A DNA stretch of 6,536 nt, from contig JAFRMM010000170.1 of assembly GCA_017430675.1 (NCBI GenBank), positions 1 to 6,536 on the forward strand, written 5' to 3'. The position numbers were made by a program, and so were the translations under genes. The notes below the pieces were generated by a model, which saw nothing but the letters and a program-made list of their open reading frames with translations, made no database searches and was not told the origin of the DNA. Every line of letters starts with the position of its first letter. The first letter of the stretch is position 1. This document shows, in pieces, positions 1 through 6,536 of this stretch. Source of the DNA: Prevotella sp. Its GTDB lineage: Bacteria > Bacteroidota > Bacteroidia > Bacteroidales > Bacteroidaceae.

Positions 1-439
1 GCTGGAGAAGTTTGCCGGCGACGTGCTGGAGCGCTTCGACAACCCATACGTTGACCATCAGGTGACATCGATCATGCTCAACTCATTCCCGAAGTTCCAG
101 GCTCGCGACCTGCCTGGCGTGAAGACCTATCTGGAGCGCAAGGGCGAGCTGCCTAAGGGCCTGGTATTCGGTCTGGCTGCCATCATCACCTATTATAAGG
201 GTGGTAAGCGCGAGGACGGTGTGGAGATCGTGCCCAACGACGACCAGAAGATCATGGATCTGCTGAAGCAGTTGTGGGCTACTGGCGATACTCAGAAGGT
301 TACAGATGGCGTACTCGGTGCTGAGTTTATCTGGCAGGAGGACCTGAACAAGATCCCTGGTCTGAATGCCATGGTGAAGCAGGATCTCGACCTCATTCAG
401 AGTGTTGGCATGCTCGAGGCTGTCAAGAGCATACTGTAA
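1..439 (+). CDS. uxaB: Tagaturonate reductase (altronate oxidoreductase), C-terminal part
   Basis: Partial gene, open at the left edge; the first complete codon is at 2-4 and about 145 residues are visible of the roughly 480 usual for the family. The family reduces D-tagaturonate to D-altronate with NADH in cytoplasmic galacturonate (pectin sugar) breakdown. What is visible is the helical C-terminal domain of the long-chain mannitol dehydrogenase family: VLERFDNPYVDHQ (about 23-61), an LNSFPKFQARDLPG stretch, LPKGLVFGLAAIITYYKG (149-202) and a closing WQEDLNKIPGL (332-364), a wording I associate with UxaB rather than mannitol dehydrogenase or fructuronate reductase. The NAD-binding domain and the catalytic Lys/Asn/His region lie upstream and cannot be checked. 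The GTG at 23 is an internal valine codon, not a start. The gene ends with tandem in-frame stops, TAA at 437 and TGA at 440, directly before the uvrA ATG. Fructuronate reductase (UxuB) is the main alternative. Confidence 0.85.
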   Translation, partial: LEKFAGDVLERFDNPYVDHQVTSIMLNSFPKFQARDLPGVKTYLERKGELPKGLVFGLAAIITYYKGGKREDGVEIVPNDDQKIMDLLKQLWATGDTQKVTDGVLGAEFIWQEDLNKIPGLNAMVKQDLDLIQSVGMLEAVKSIL

Positions 440-445
440 TGAATG
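437..445 (+). other. uxaB-uvrA junction: tandem stops abutting a start
   Basis: The nine bases read TAA-TGA-ATG, all in one frame: two consecutive stops of uxaB and then the uvrA start codon. There is no room for a terminator or promoter between the genes, and no Shine-Dalgarno-like sequence precedes the ATG. This suggests co-transcription and possibly re-initiation by the same ribosomes after the stops. A promoter for uvrA, if it exists, would have to lie within the uxaB coding region. Confidence 0.75.
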
Positions 446-3235
446 AGCGATTGCATTGAAATTAAAGGGGCAAGAGTTAATAACCTTAAGAACATTAACG
501 TCAAGATCCCCCGGAATACGTTTACAGTGATAGCCGGAGTAAGTGGCTCCGGCAAATCATCTCTGGCCTTCGACACCTTGTATGCCGAAGGTCAGCGGCG
601 TTATGTAGAGAGCCTGTCGAGTTATGCCCGTCAGTTCTTGGGAAGAATGAATAAACCCGAGTGCGACTACATCCGAGGTATCCCCCCTGCCATCGCTATC
701 GAACAGAAGGTGATCTCCAGGAATCCGCGTTCCACCGTGGGTACCACGACGGAGATCTACGAGTATCTCAGACTGCTCTATGCTCGCATCGGACACACCT
801 ACTCGCCCATCAGTGGCTGTGAGGTAAAGAAGCATTCGACGGAGGATGTGGTGAAGCAGGTGCTGGCATACTCGAAGGGTACGAAATTCGTGGTGCTGGC
901 GCCGATCCATGTGCCTGAAGGGCGCACGATGGAGCAGCAGTTGAAGGCGTATCTCTTGGAAGGTTTCACAAGAATCTTCATTAACAATGATTTCCAGAGG
1001 ATTGATGATATTCTTTCTGCTGGCGACTGCCAGCAGAAAGAAATCTATCTCGTCATCGACCGTTTGAGTGTGGATGACTCGAAGGATGTGATTGCCCGTC
1101 TGGTAGATTCGGCAGAGACGGCCTTTTATGAGGGCGGTGGCGAGATGCGCCTGATGTTCCTACCCTCGAATATCACCTACGACTTCTCCATGCGTTTCGA
1201 GGCTGACGGGATGACGTTTGAGGAGCCCTCAGACCAGATGTTCTCGTTTAACTCTCCCGCCGGGGCCTGTCCCCATTGTCAAGGTTTCGGACGTATCATC
1301 GGCATCGATGAGAAACTGGTGATCCCCAACACAACGCTATCGGTATATGACGGTTGCGTGGTGTGCTGGCACGGAGAGAAGATGAAGGAGTGGCAACAGT
1401 GGTTCGTGCGTCATGCCGCCGCTGACGACTTCCCCATCTTCGAGCCCTACATGAACCTGACGCAGCAGCAGAAAGACTGGCTGTGGCACGGTCTGCCCTC
1501 GGATAAGGGTGCCAAGGAGAAACCTTGTATCGACGAGTTCTTCAAGATGGTGGAGGCGAGCCAATATAAGATCCAGTACCGCGTGATGCTGGCGCGCTAT
1601 CGTGGCAGGACGACGTGTCCGACATGTCACGGTACCCGTTTGAAGCCTGAAGCCGACTATGTGAAGATCGGCGGCAGGAGCATCACCGACCTCGTGCAGA
1701 TGCCCGTGGTGAGACTGAAGGAGTGGTTCGACCGTCTGGAACTCGATGAACATGACCAGGAGGTAGGCAAACGGCTGCTGACGGAGGTGAAGAGCAGACT
1801 GCAATTCCTCTTGAACGTGGGACTGGGTTATCTGACGCTCAACCGTCTCTCCAACTCCCTTTCGGGTGGTGAGAGTCAGCGTATCAACCTCTGTACAAGT
1901 CTGGGTAGTTCGCTGGTGGGTTCGCTCTATATCCTCGACGAGCCGAGTATCGGCCTGCATGCCAGGGATACCGACCGTCTGATCCATGTGTTGAAGGATC
2001 TGCAGGATCTGGGTAACACGGTGGTGGTGGTGGAGCACGACGAGGAGATCATGCGGGCTGCCGACTACCTGATAGATATCGGCCCAGATGCAGGAAGATT
2101 GGGTGGAGAGGTGGTTTTCCACGGCAACGCGAAGGAGATCACATCCTCGAAAGGCTCGAAGAGTTACACCGTGAAATATCTCCTCCACGAGGAAGAAATT
2201 CCCGTACCTCAGAGCCGACGCCCCTGGAACCTGCATATCGACATCAAGGGTGCCAGGATGAACAACCTGAGAGGCATCGACGTACAGTTCCCACTCAATG
2301 TGATGACGGTGGTAACGGGTGTTTCAGGCTCGGGAAAGTCGAGTCTGGTAAAGGGTATCCTCTACCCTTCCCTGAAGCGTCATCTCGGTGAGGTGTGTGA
2401 TGCCCCTGGCGAGTATTTAGGCATCGACGGCGACATCAGCGCCCTGAAGCATGTGGAGTTCGTGGATCAGAACCCCATCGGCAAATCGACCCGTTCGAAC
2501 CCCGCGACGTATGTAAAGGCGTATGATGCCATCCGTGACCTCTTTGCCGAACAGCCGTTGTCGCAGCAGATGGGATTCACGCCACAGTATTTCTCGTTCA
2601 ACACCGACGGCGGACGTTGTGAGGAGTGTAAGGGTGCCGGTGTGATCACAGTTGAGATGCAGTTTATGGCCGACCTCGTGTTGGAGTGTGAGGCCTGTCA
2701 CGGACACCGTTTCAAGCACGATATACTCGACGTGAAGTTTGAGGGGAAGAATATCGACGATGTGCTGAACATGACGATCTCGGAAGCACTGGAGTTTTTC
2801 AGGGAACATAAGCAGGATACCATCGTGAAGCGATTGAAGAGTCTGGAGGATGTGGGACTCGGGTATATCAAACTCGGACAGAGTTCTTCGACTCTCTCGG
2901 GCGGTGAGAACCAGCGTGTGAAACTCGCCTACTTCATCGGACAGGAGAAACAGGAGCCGACACTCTTCATCTTCGACGAGCCGACGACGGGTCTGCATTT
3001 CCACGATATCCACAAACTGCTGGATGCCTTCAACGCCTTGATAGCACGAGGACACACCATCCTCATCATCGAACATAATATGGAGATCATCAAGTGTGCT
3101 GACTACGTGATAGACTTAGGTCCTGACGGTGGCGACAAAGGCGGCGCACTCGTGGCTAAGGGTACCCCCGAGGAGATCGTCCGATGTACGGAGAGTCTCA
3201 CAGGCAAGTATCTGAAAACGAAATTAAACCTATAG
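443..3235 (+). CDS. uvrA: UvrABC excinuclease subunit A (DNA damage-sensing ATPase)
   Basis: Complete, 930 residues, close to the usual ~940. UvrA dimers find bulky DNA lesions in nucleotide excision repair, load UvrB and leave. Two ABC ATPase halves are intact: Walker A GVSGSGKS at 32-39 and 626-633, signatures LSGGES at 473 and LSGGEN at 818, Walker B ending in DEP at 499-501 and 845-847, and the following EHD (531) and EHN (877) histidines. A UvrB-binding domain lies between about residues 119 and 245, so this is not the short class II UvrA that lacks it. CxxC pairs are kept at 276/279, 392/395, 726/729 and 749/752. The pairs that normally flank the UvrB-binding domain are gone: SPISG at 121-125 stands where CPxC/H-G is expected, and EADG near 253-256 where CPxCG is expected. 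The ATG at 443 starts 3 nt after the uxaB stops and the ABC fold begins at once (IEIKGARVNNLKNI), so the start is firm. From memory, Bacteroidota often carry more than one UvrA; this may be one of several. Confidence 0.96.
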   Translation: MSDCIEIKGARVNNLKNINVKIPRNTFTVIAGVSGSGKSSLAFDTLYAEGQRRYVESLSSYARQFLGRMNKPECDYIRGIPPAIAIEQKVISRNPRSTVGTTTEIYEYLRLLYARIGHTYSPISGCEVKKHSTEDVVKQVLAYSKGTKFVVLAPIHVPEGRTMEQQLKAYLLEGFTRIFINNDFQRIDDILSAGDCQQKEIYLVIDRLSVDDSKDVIARLVDSAETAFYEGGGEMRLMFLPSNITYDFSMRFEADGMTFEEPSDQMFSFNSPAGACPHCQGFGRIIGIDEKLVIPNTTLSVYDGCVVCWHGEKMKEWQQWFVRHAAADDFPIFEPYMNLTQQQKDWLWHGLPSDKGAKEKPCIDEFFKMVEASQYKIQYRVMLARYRGRTTCPTCHGTRLKPEADYVKIGGRSITDLVQMPVVRLKEWFDRLELDEHDQEVGKRLLTEVKSRLQFLLNVGLGYLTLNRLSNSLSGGESQRINLCTSLGSSLVGSLYILDEPSIGLHARDTDRLIHVLKDLQDLGNTVVVVEHDEEIMRAADYLIDIGPDAGRLGGEVVFHGNAKEITSSKGSKSYTVKYLLHEEEIPVPQSRRPWNLHIDIKGARMNNLRGIDVQFPLNVMTVVTGVSGSGKSSLVKGILYPSLKRHLGEVCDAPGEYLGIDGDISALKHVEFVDQNPIGKSTRSNPATYVKAYDAIRDLFAEQPLSQQMGFTPQYFSFNTDGGRCEECKGAGVITVEMQFMADLVLECEACHGHRFKHDILDVKFEGKNIDDVLNMTISEALEFFREHKQDTIVKRLKSLEDVGLGYIKLGQSSSTLSGGENQRVKLAYFIGQEKQEPTLFIFDEPTTGLHFHDIHKLLDAFNALIARGHTILIIEHNMEIIKCADYVIDLGPDGGDKGGALVAKGTPEEIVRCTESLTGKYLKTKLNL
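1011..1042. repeat. Perfect 14-bp inverted repeat with 4-nt loop inside uvrA
   Basis: The left arm TTCTTTCTGCTGGC (1011-1024) and right arm GCCAGCAGAAAGAA (1029-1042) are exact reverse complements around the loop GACT (1025-1028). Half of the stem pairs are G:C, so a stable hairpin in mRNA or single-stranded DNA is expected. The next pair (A1010 and A1043) does not match, which sets the limit. It encodes roughly residues 190-200 (ILSAGDCQQKE) of the UvrB-binding domain. No run of T follows on the + strand, so it is not a normal factor-independent terminator. A function is unknown; it could be a chance product of a template-switch mutation. Confidence 0.9.
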
Positions 3236-3239
3236 GACA

Positions 3240-5282
3240 TTGAAACATCATCAACTATTCATATATACAAAACTCTTATTGATCAGCCTACTGCTTAGTA
3301 TGCCGACAGCCATGACTGGTGCCAGGAAAGATTCGCTGATACTGGGTAAGATCCGCGCGTTCCATCAGGCACATGTCAGAACGATCGACAGTCTGCAGGA
3401 CAACGTATATGCGAAGATCCGTTTCAACGTGGAGAAACGTAACTCCATCCTCTGGCTCATCCCCTCGATGTATGTGCTGGCCAAGGATCCTAGGGAGTAT
3501 ATCCGCGAGTCGTATAGCGACGTGACCTATATGGGCGAACACGACTTTGTGGTGAACCGTCAGGTGGTGACGGGTACCATCCGCAGAAACCGCAAGGCGA
3601 TGCCAGTGATCGTGGACTTCAACATCCCACACCTCTATGACATTGCCCTCTACGACGGTTATATGCTATCACCCTTCCACCCCATCAACCAGATCTATTA
3701 CTGCTACAGACAATACCGCCAGAGCGACGGTACCACCCGACTGGAGTTCAAACCGAAACTCTACAACACCCAACTCGTGAACGGCTATGCCATCGTGGAA
3801 ACGGAAACAGGTCGTATCATCAAAACGGTGCTAAGTGGTGAGTTTGACATGCTGTCGTTCTATTCGGAGGTGAAACAGGAAGATCTGGGTCCGCTGACAC
3901 TGATGCCCACACAATGTACCACGGCAGCGACGTTCAAGTTTATGGGCAACAGGGTTTCGTCGGTCTTCAACTCCATGTATCATCAGCCCTATACACTGCC
4001 TGACAGCATCGACGAGCAACGGAGCAAGGAACTTATCGACTCGTTGCGTCCGATACCGTTAGCAGAGAGTGACAAACGTATCTATGAGGCAGAGGCAGAA
4101 CGGCAACGGGAGGCTGAAGCAGCAGCCGCCGCCGATACCACCGAACATAAGGTGAACAAGTGGAAGCACTTCTGGTGGGACGTCGTGGGTGATAACCTCG
4201 TGACACCGTTGGCGGCAGAGACGAAGGACAAAGGTGCCGAGTTCCATCTGTCGCCTATCATCAATCCCCTGAACGTGAGATATAGCGGCAGCAAGGGTAT
4301 CTCGTATAAGATGAACCTCTATCTGCAGTATAAGTTCAATGAACACCGTTATCTGACGTTTGACCCCATGTTCGGTTATAACTTCAAGCAGAAGCAGTTC
4401 TACTTCAACGCCCCCCTGAGGATGACCTATAACCCGAAGCGTAACGGTTATCTACAGGTGACGGTAGGTAACAACCGTATCAGTAACTCGACGGTGCTCG
4501 ACCAGATCAACCACGAAAACGGAGACACCCTCAAATTCAATCAGAAGGATGCCGACCAGTTCCTTGACAACTATGTGGAACTGAAGAACAACATCATGGT
4601 TGTGGACTGGTTGGATATCGAGACACGTCTGATCTATCACCAGCGTACCCCTGTGAACAAGGAAGTGATGTACATCTACGACAAACCCATCAGATACAGG
4701 AGTTTTGCACCGGCTGTCGAACTGAAGTTCCGTCCCTGGTATGACAGAGGCCCTGTCATCACGGTGGATTACGAACGAAGTATCAAGAATGTGCTGAAGT
4801 CGAACCTCCAGTATGAGCGTTGGGAGTTTGATGCCCAGTGGAAGATGAAGATTGCAGGACTGCGGTATCTGAACCTGAGAACGGGTTACGGCTTCTATAC
4901 CGACAGGAGCGACAACTACTTCATGGACTACTCCAACTTCTGCGACAACAACCTGCCTGAAGGCTGGGAAGACCACTGGTCGGGTAACTTCCAACTGCTC
5001 GACGGTAAGGTGTATAACGAATCAAACTTCTACTACCGCAACAACGTGTCGTATGAGTCGCCGATGCTCTTCTGCACCTGGTTGCCGTTAGTCGGCAAAT
5101 ACATTGAGAAGGAGCGTCTGTATTTCAGTAATGTGGTGGTGCAGCATACCCGTCCCTACTTCGAGTTGGGCTACGGTCTAACCTGCCGTTATATGTCCAT
5201 TGGTATCTTCACCAGTTTCTATAACACCAAGTTCCAGAAGGCTGGCGTCACCTTTGACTTTGAACTCTTTAAGCGATGGTAA
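3240..5282 (+). CDS. Exported DUF5686-like protein, predicted outer-membrane beta-barrel
   Basis: Complete, 680 residues, no assigned function. The start is TTG at 3240: an in-frame stop at 3225 blocks anything much earlier, and the first in-frame ATG (3300, Met21) would remove most of the signal peptide. Residues 1-28 look like a Sec signal (KHHQLFIYTK, then the hydrophobic LLLISLLLS), with a plausible type I cleavage after Ala28 and no lipobox cysteine. Residues about 29-280 form a soluble domain, 283-299 are a Glu/Ala-rich linker, and from about 335 to the end aromatic and polar residues alternate in strand-like blocks, closing with VTFDFELFKRW, as expected of an outer-membrane barrel. The wording resembles Bacteroidota DUF5686 proteins, many of which also carry an N-terminal carboxypeptidase-regulatory-like domain that I do not see here. 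It begins 4 nt after uvrA and overlaps the helicase gene by 7 nt, so it is probably in the same operon. The barrel is inferred from sequence pattern; the family name is recognition, not a search result. Confidence 0.75.
   Translation: MKHHQLFIYTKLLLISLLLSMPTAMTGARKDSLILGKIRAFHQAHVRTIDSLQDNVYAKIRFNVEKRNSILWLIPSMYVLAKDPREYIRESYSDVTYMGEHDFVVNRQVVTGTIRRNRKAMPVIVDFNIPHLYDIALYDGYMLSPFHPINQIYYCYRQYRQSDGTTRLEFKPKLYNTQLVNGYAIVETETGRIIKTVLSGEFDMLSFYSEVKQEDLGPLTLMPTQCTTAATFKFMGNRVSSVFNSMYHQPYTLPDSIDEQRSKELIDSLRPIPLAESDKRIYEAEAERQREAEAAAAADTTEHKVNKWKHFWWDVVGDNLVTPLAAETKDKGAEFHLSPIINPLNVRYSGSKGISYKMNLYLQYKFNEHRYLTFDPMFGYNFKQKQFYFNAPLRMTYNPKRNGYLQVTVGNNRISNSTVLDQINHENGDTLKFNQKDADQFLDNYVELKNNIMVVDWLDIETRLIYHQRTPVNKEVMYIYDKPIRYRSFAPAVELKFRPWYDRGPVITVDYERSIKNVLKSNLQYERWEFDAQWKMKIAGLRYLNLRTGYGFYTDRSDNYFMDYSNFCDNNLPEGWEDHWSGNFQLLDGKVYNESNFYYRNNVSYESPMLFCTWLPLVGKYIEKERLYFSNVVVQHTRPYFELGYGLTCRYMSIGIFTSFYNTKFQKAGVTFDFELFKRW
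4086..4136 (+). other. Glu/Ala-rich low-complexity linker within the barrel protein
   Basis: Codons 283-299 encode EAEAERQREAEAAAAAD, a charged helical or flexible segment made of near-repeated GAG-GCA and GCA/GCC codons. It separates the N-terminal soluble domain from the predicted barrel and probably acts as a spacer. Such repeats are prone to length change by slippage between strains. Confidence 0.6.
5276..5282 (+). other. 7-nt overlap of barrel protein stop and helicase start
   Basis: The helicase ATG (5276-5278) lies across the last codons of the preceding gene, and that gene's TAA is at 5280-5282, giving ATGGTAA. No Shine-Dalgarno-like motif precedes it. Overlaps of this kind usually mean translational coupling, and place the helicase in the same transcript as the barrel protein. 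Confidence 0.8.
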
Positions 5283-6536
5283 AACCCCTGACTGTCTATA
5301 AGGCGAGTGCCGGTAGCGGAAAGACCTTTACCCTTGCTACCGAATACATCCGACTGATCGTGGAGAATCCCACGAGTTATCGGAACATCCTGGCAGTGAC
5401 CTTCACGAACAAGGCCACCGAGGAGATGAAGATGCGAATCCTCAGTCAGTTGTACGGTATCTGGAAGGGATTGCCAGAGTCAGACAACTACCTGCAGGTG
5501 ATTGTGGAGAAGACGGGCTATCCTACGGAACTCATCAGGGAACGGGCTGGACAAGGACTGTCGAACCTGCTTCATAACTACAACTATTTCCGCGTGGAGA
5601 CCATCGATACCTTCTTCCAGAGTGTGTTGAGGAACATGGCACGGGAACTCGACCTGACCACTAACCTGAAGATCGGTCTCAATGATGTGCAGGTGGAGGA
5701 GTTGGCTGTGGATCAGTTGATTGCCGACCTGAGCACCACCGATGTGATGTTGCAGTGGATTCTGAAGTATATCATGGAGAGTATCTCCGATGAGAAGTCA
5801 TGGAACGTCATCACTCAGATCAAACGGTTCGGACGCACCATCTTCAACAACGAATACAAGGAGGTGAGTCAGGCGCTGGAGCAGAAGATGGAAGAGAAAG
5901 GCTTCTTCGAACGCTATACCACCCAACTGCGGGAGATCAAGAAAGCCGCAGAGGAACGAATGATCCTGATCGGTGAGAGTTTCTTCGATACCTTGGAAGG
6001 CGAAGGACTCAGTATCGATGATCTGTCGAATAAGAACCGCGGCATCGCAGGGTTCTTCCTGAAGTTACAGAAGGGTGTGTTCGACCCCAGTATCGAGAAT
6101 GCGACGGTGGCCAACTGTCTCGGCAATCCCGAGAAATGGTGTGCGAAGACCCATCCCCAGCGCGACTTCATCCTCTCACTGGCAGAAGGAACCTTAGGCG
6201 ACATCCTGCGCTATGCGGTAGAAGAGCGTTCCCGTCAGTGGAAACTCTATAAGTCGGCAGACCTCACCCTGCGCCATCTGAACCAGTTGAGACTGTTGGG
6301 CAGTATCGAGAAGAAGGTGAGGGAACTCAATGAGAACAACAACCGTTTCCTGCTGAGTGACACCCAGCAGTTGTTGCATGCCCTGATCGAGGGCAGCGAC
6401 TCCCCCTTCATATTTGAGAAGATCGGTACACAACTGGAGCACGTGATGATCGATGAGTTCCAGGACACCAGTACGGTGCAGTGGCAGAACTTCCGCGTAC
6501 TCCTCGACGAGGCGATGAGTCACGAAGGCGGCTCCA
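5276..6536 (+). CDS. UvrD/RecB-like DNA helicase (probable AddA/RecB-type), N-terminal part
   Basis: Partial, open at the right edge; 420 codons are visible with no stop. These superfamily 1A helicases move 3' to 5' on DNA; RecB/AddA members resect double-strand breaks for homologous recombination, acting in the cytoplasm. Visible motifs in order: motif I ASAGSGKT at residues 10-17 (Walker A, Lys16), motif Ia AVTFTNKATEEM at 40-51, VETIDTFFQ at 107-115, then a long helical insertion, and motif II VMIDEFQDTS at 390-399 (Asp393, Glu394). The ~340 residues between motifs Ia and II match the larger RecB/AddA type better than compact UvrD/PcrA/Rep, where that distance is much shorter. Motifs III-VI and any C-terminal PD-(D/E)XK nuclease lie beyond the window. 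The ATG at 5276 is chosen because motif I follows within ten residues, as is usual. Expected full length is near 1,000-1,100 residues (family knowledge). RecB-like versus AddA-like cannot be settled here. Confidence 0.9.
   Translation, partial: MVKPLTVYKASAGSGKTFTLATEYIRLIVENPTSYRNILAVTFTNKATEEMKMRILSQLYGIWKGLPESDNYLQVIVEKTGYPTELIRERAGQGLSNLLHNYNYFRVETIDTFFQSVLRNMARELDLTTNLKIGLNDVQVEELAVDQLIADLSTTDVMLQWILKYIMESISDEKSWNVITQIKRFGRTIFNNEYKEVSQALEQKMEEKGFFERYTTQLREIKKAAEERMILIGESFFDTLEGEGLSIDDLSNKNRGIAGFFLKLQKGVFDPSIENATVANCLGNPEKWCAKTHPQRDFILSLAEGTLGDILRYAVEERSRQWKLYKSADLTLRHLNQLRLLGSIEKKVRELNENNNRFLLSDTQQLLHALIEGSDSPFIFEKIGTQLEHVMIDEFQDTSTVQWQNFRVLLDEAMSHEGGS

Noticed and set aside
803..1178. 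Possibility that this is a class II UvrA (UvrA2-type, lacking the UvrB-binding domain)
   Set aside because: A domain of normal length is present between the Q-loop region and the first kept CxxC pair, and the total length of 930 residues is normal.
2021..2032. Four tandem GTG units in uvrA
   Set aside because: They encode the conserved hydrophobic strand (VVVVEHD) that follows Walker B; too short to be a meaningful repeat.
1337..2236. Long open frame of 299 codons on the minus strand inside uvrA
   Set aside because: It lies wholly opposite conserved UvrA sequence containing ABC signature and Walker B motifs. Its translation is rich in His, Gln, Leu and Val with no recognisable domain, as expected from the reverse complement of biased codons.
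2351..2369. Inverted repeat AAGGGTA / TACCCTT with a 5-nt spacer
   Set aside because: Only 7 bp per arm within coding sequence and no T-run after it; expected by chance at this length.
2417..3076. Minus-strand open frame of 219 codons opposite the second half of uvrA
   Set aside because: It is antisense to the conserved second ATPase half and has no recognisable motif; treated as a shadow.
3300..3302. ATG as an alternative start of the barrel protein
   Set aside because: It would remove the hydrophobic core of a clear signal peptide and leave an untranslated gap after uvrA in an otherwise tightly packed cluster.
4452..4994. Minus-strand open frame of 180 codons opposite the barrel protein
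   Set aside because: The + strand gene is continuous and strand-patterned here; the antisense product has no domain-like features.
5914..6523. Minus-strand open frames opposite the helicase gene
   Set aside because: The + strand reads through without a stop from motif I to motif II of a helicase, which explains the region fully.
1..6536. Search by eye for tRNA or rRNA genes, CRISPR repeats, insertion sequence ends, phage or toxin-antitoxin genes
   Set aside because: Almost every base is accounted for by four co-directional coding regions; nothing supporting these elements was seen.

Overview
The window looks like chromosomal DNA from a Bacteroidota member, most likely Prevotella/Segatella-like or a close gut or rumen relative. 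The reasons are a tagaturonate reductase end, a UvrA of the type I associate with Bacteroidota, an outer-membrane beta-barrel protein resembling the Bacteroidota family DUF5686, and a RecB-like helicase with the wording typical of that phylum. No gene start is preceded by a convincing Shine-Dalgarno sequence, which also fits. The genus is an inference; the phylum is fairly secure.

Layout, all on the + strand and almost without gaps: (1) positions 1-439, the C-terminal part of a tagaturonate/altronate oxidoreductase (uxaB) entering from the left edge; (2) 443-3235, a complete 930-residue UvrA excinuclease ATPase; (3) 3240-5282, a complete 680-residue exported protein with a predicted C-terminal outer-membrane beta-barrel (DUF5686-like); (4) 5276-6536, the first 420 codons of a UvrD/RecB-superfamily DNA helicase running off the right edge. 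Junctions are 3 nt, 4 nt and a 7-nt overlap, so the genes are probably read on one transcript. No stretch over 300 bases lacks a gene, and I saw no tRNA, rRNA, mobile element, CRISPR array, factor-independent terminator or clear promoter.

Functionally, uvrA and the helicase are both DNA repair genes (nucleotide excision repair, and probably double-strand break end processing). The envelope protein between them and the sugar-acid enzyme before them have no obvious connection to repair, so this may be only an arrangement of convenience. I see no convincing novel system. The points worth a second look are a perfect 14-bp inverted repeat with a 4-nt loop inside uvrA, and the apparent joint loss in UvrA of the two cysteine pairs that flank the UvrB-binding domain, with the other zinc-binding pairs kept.
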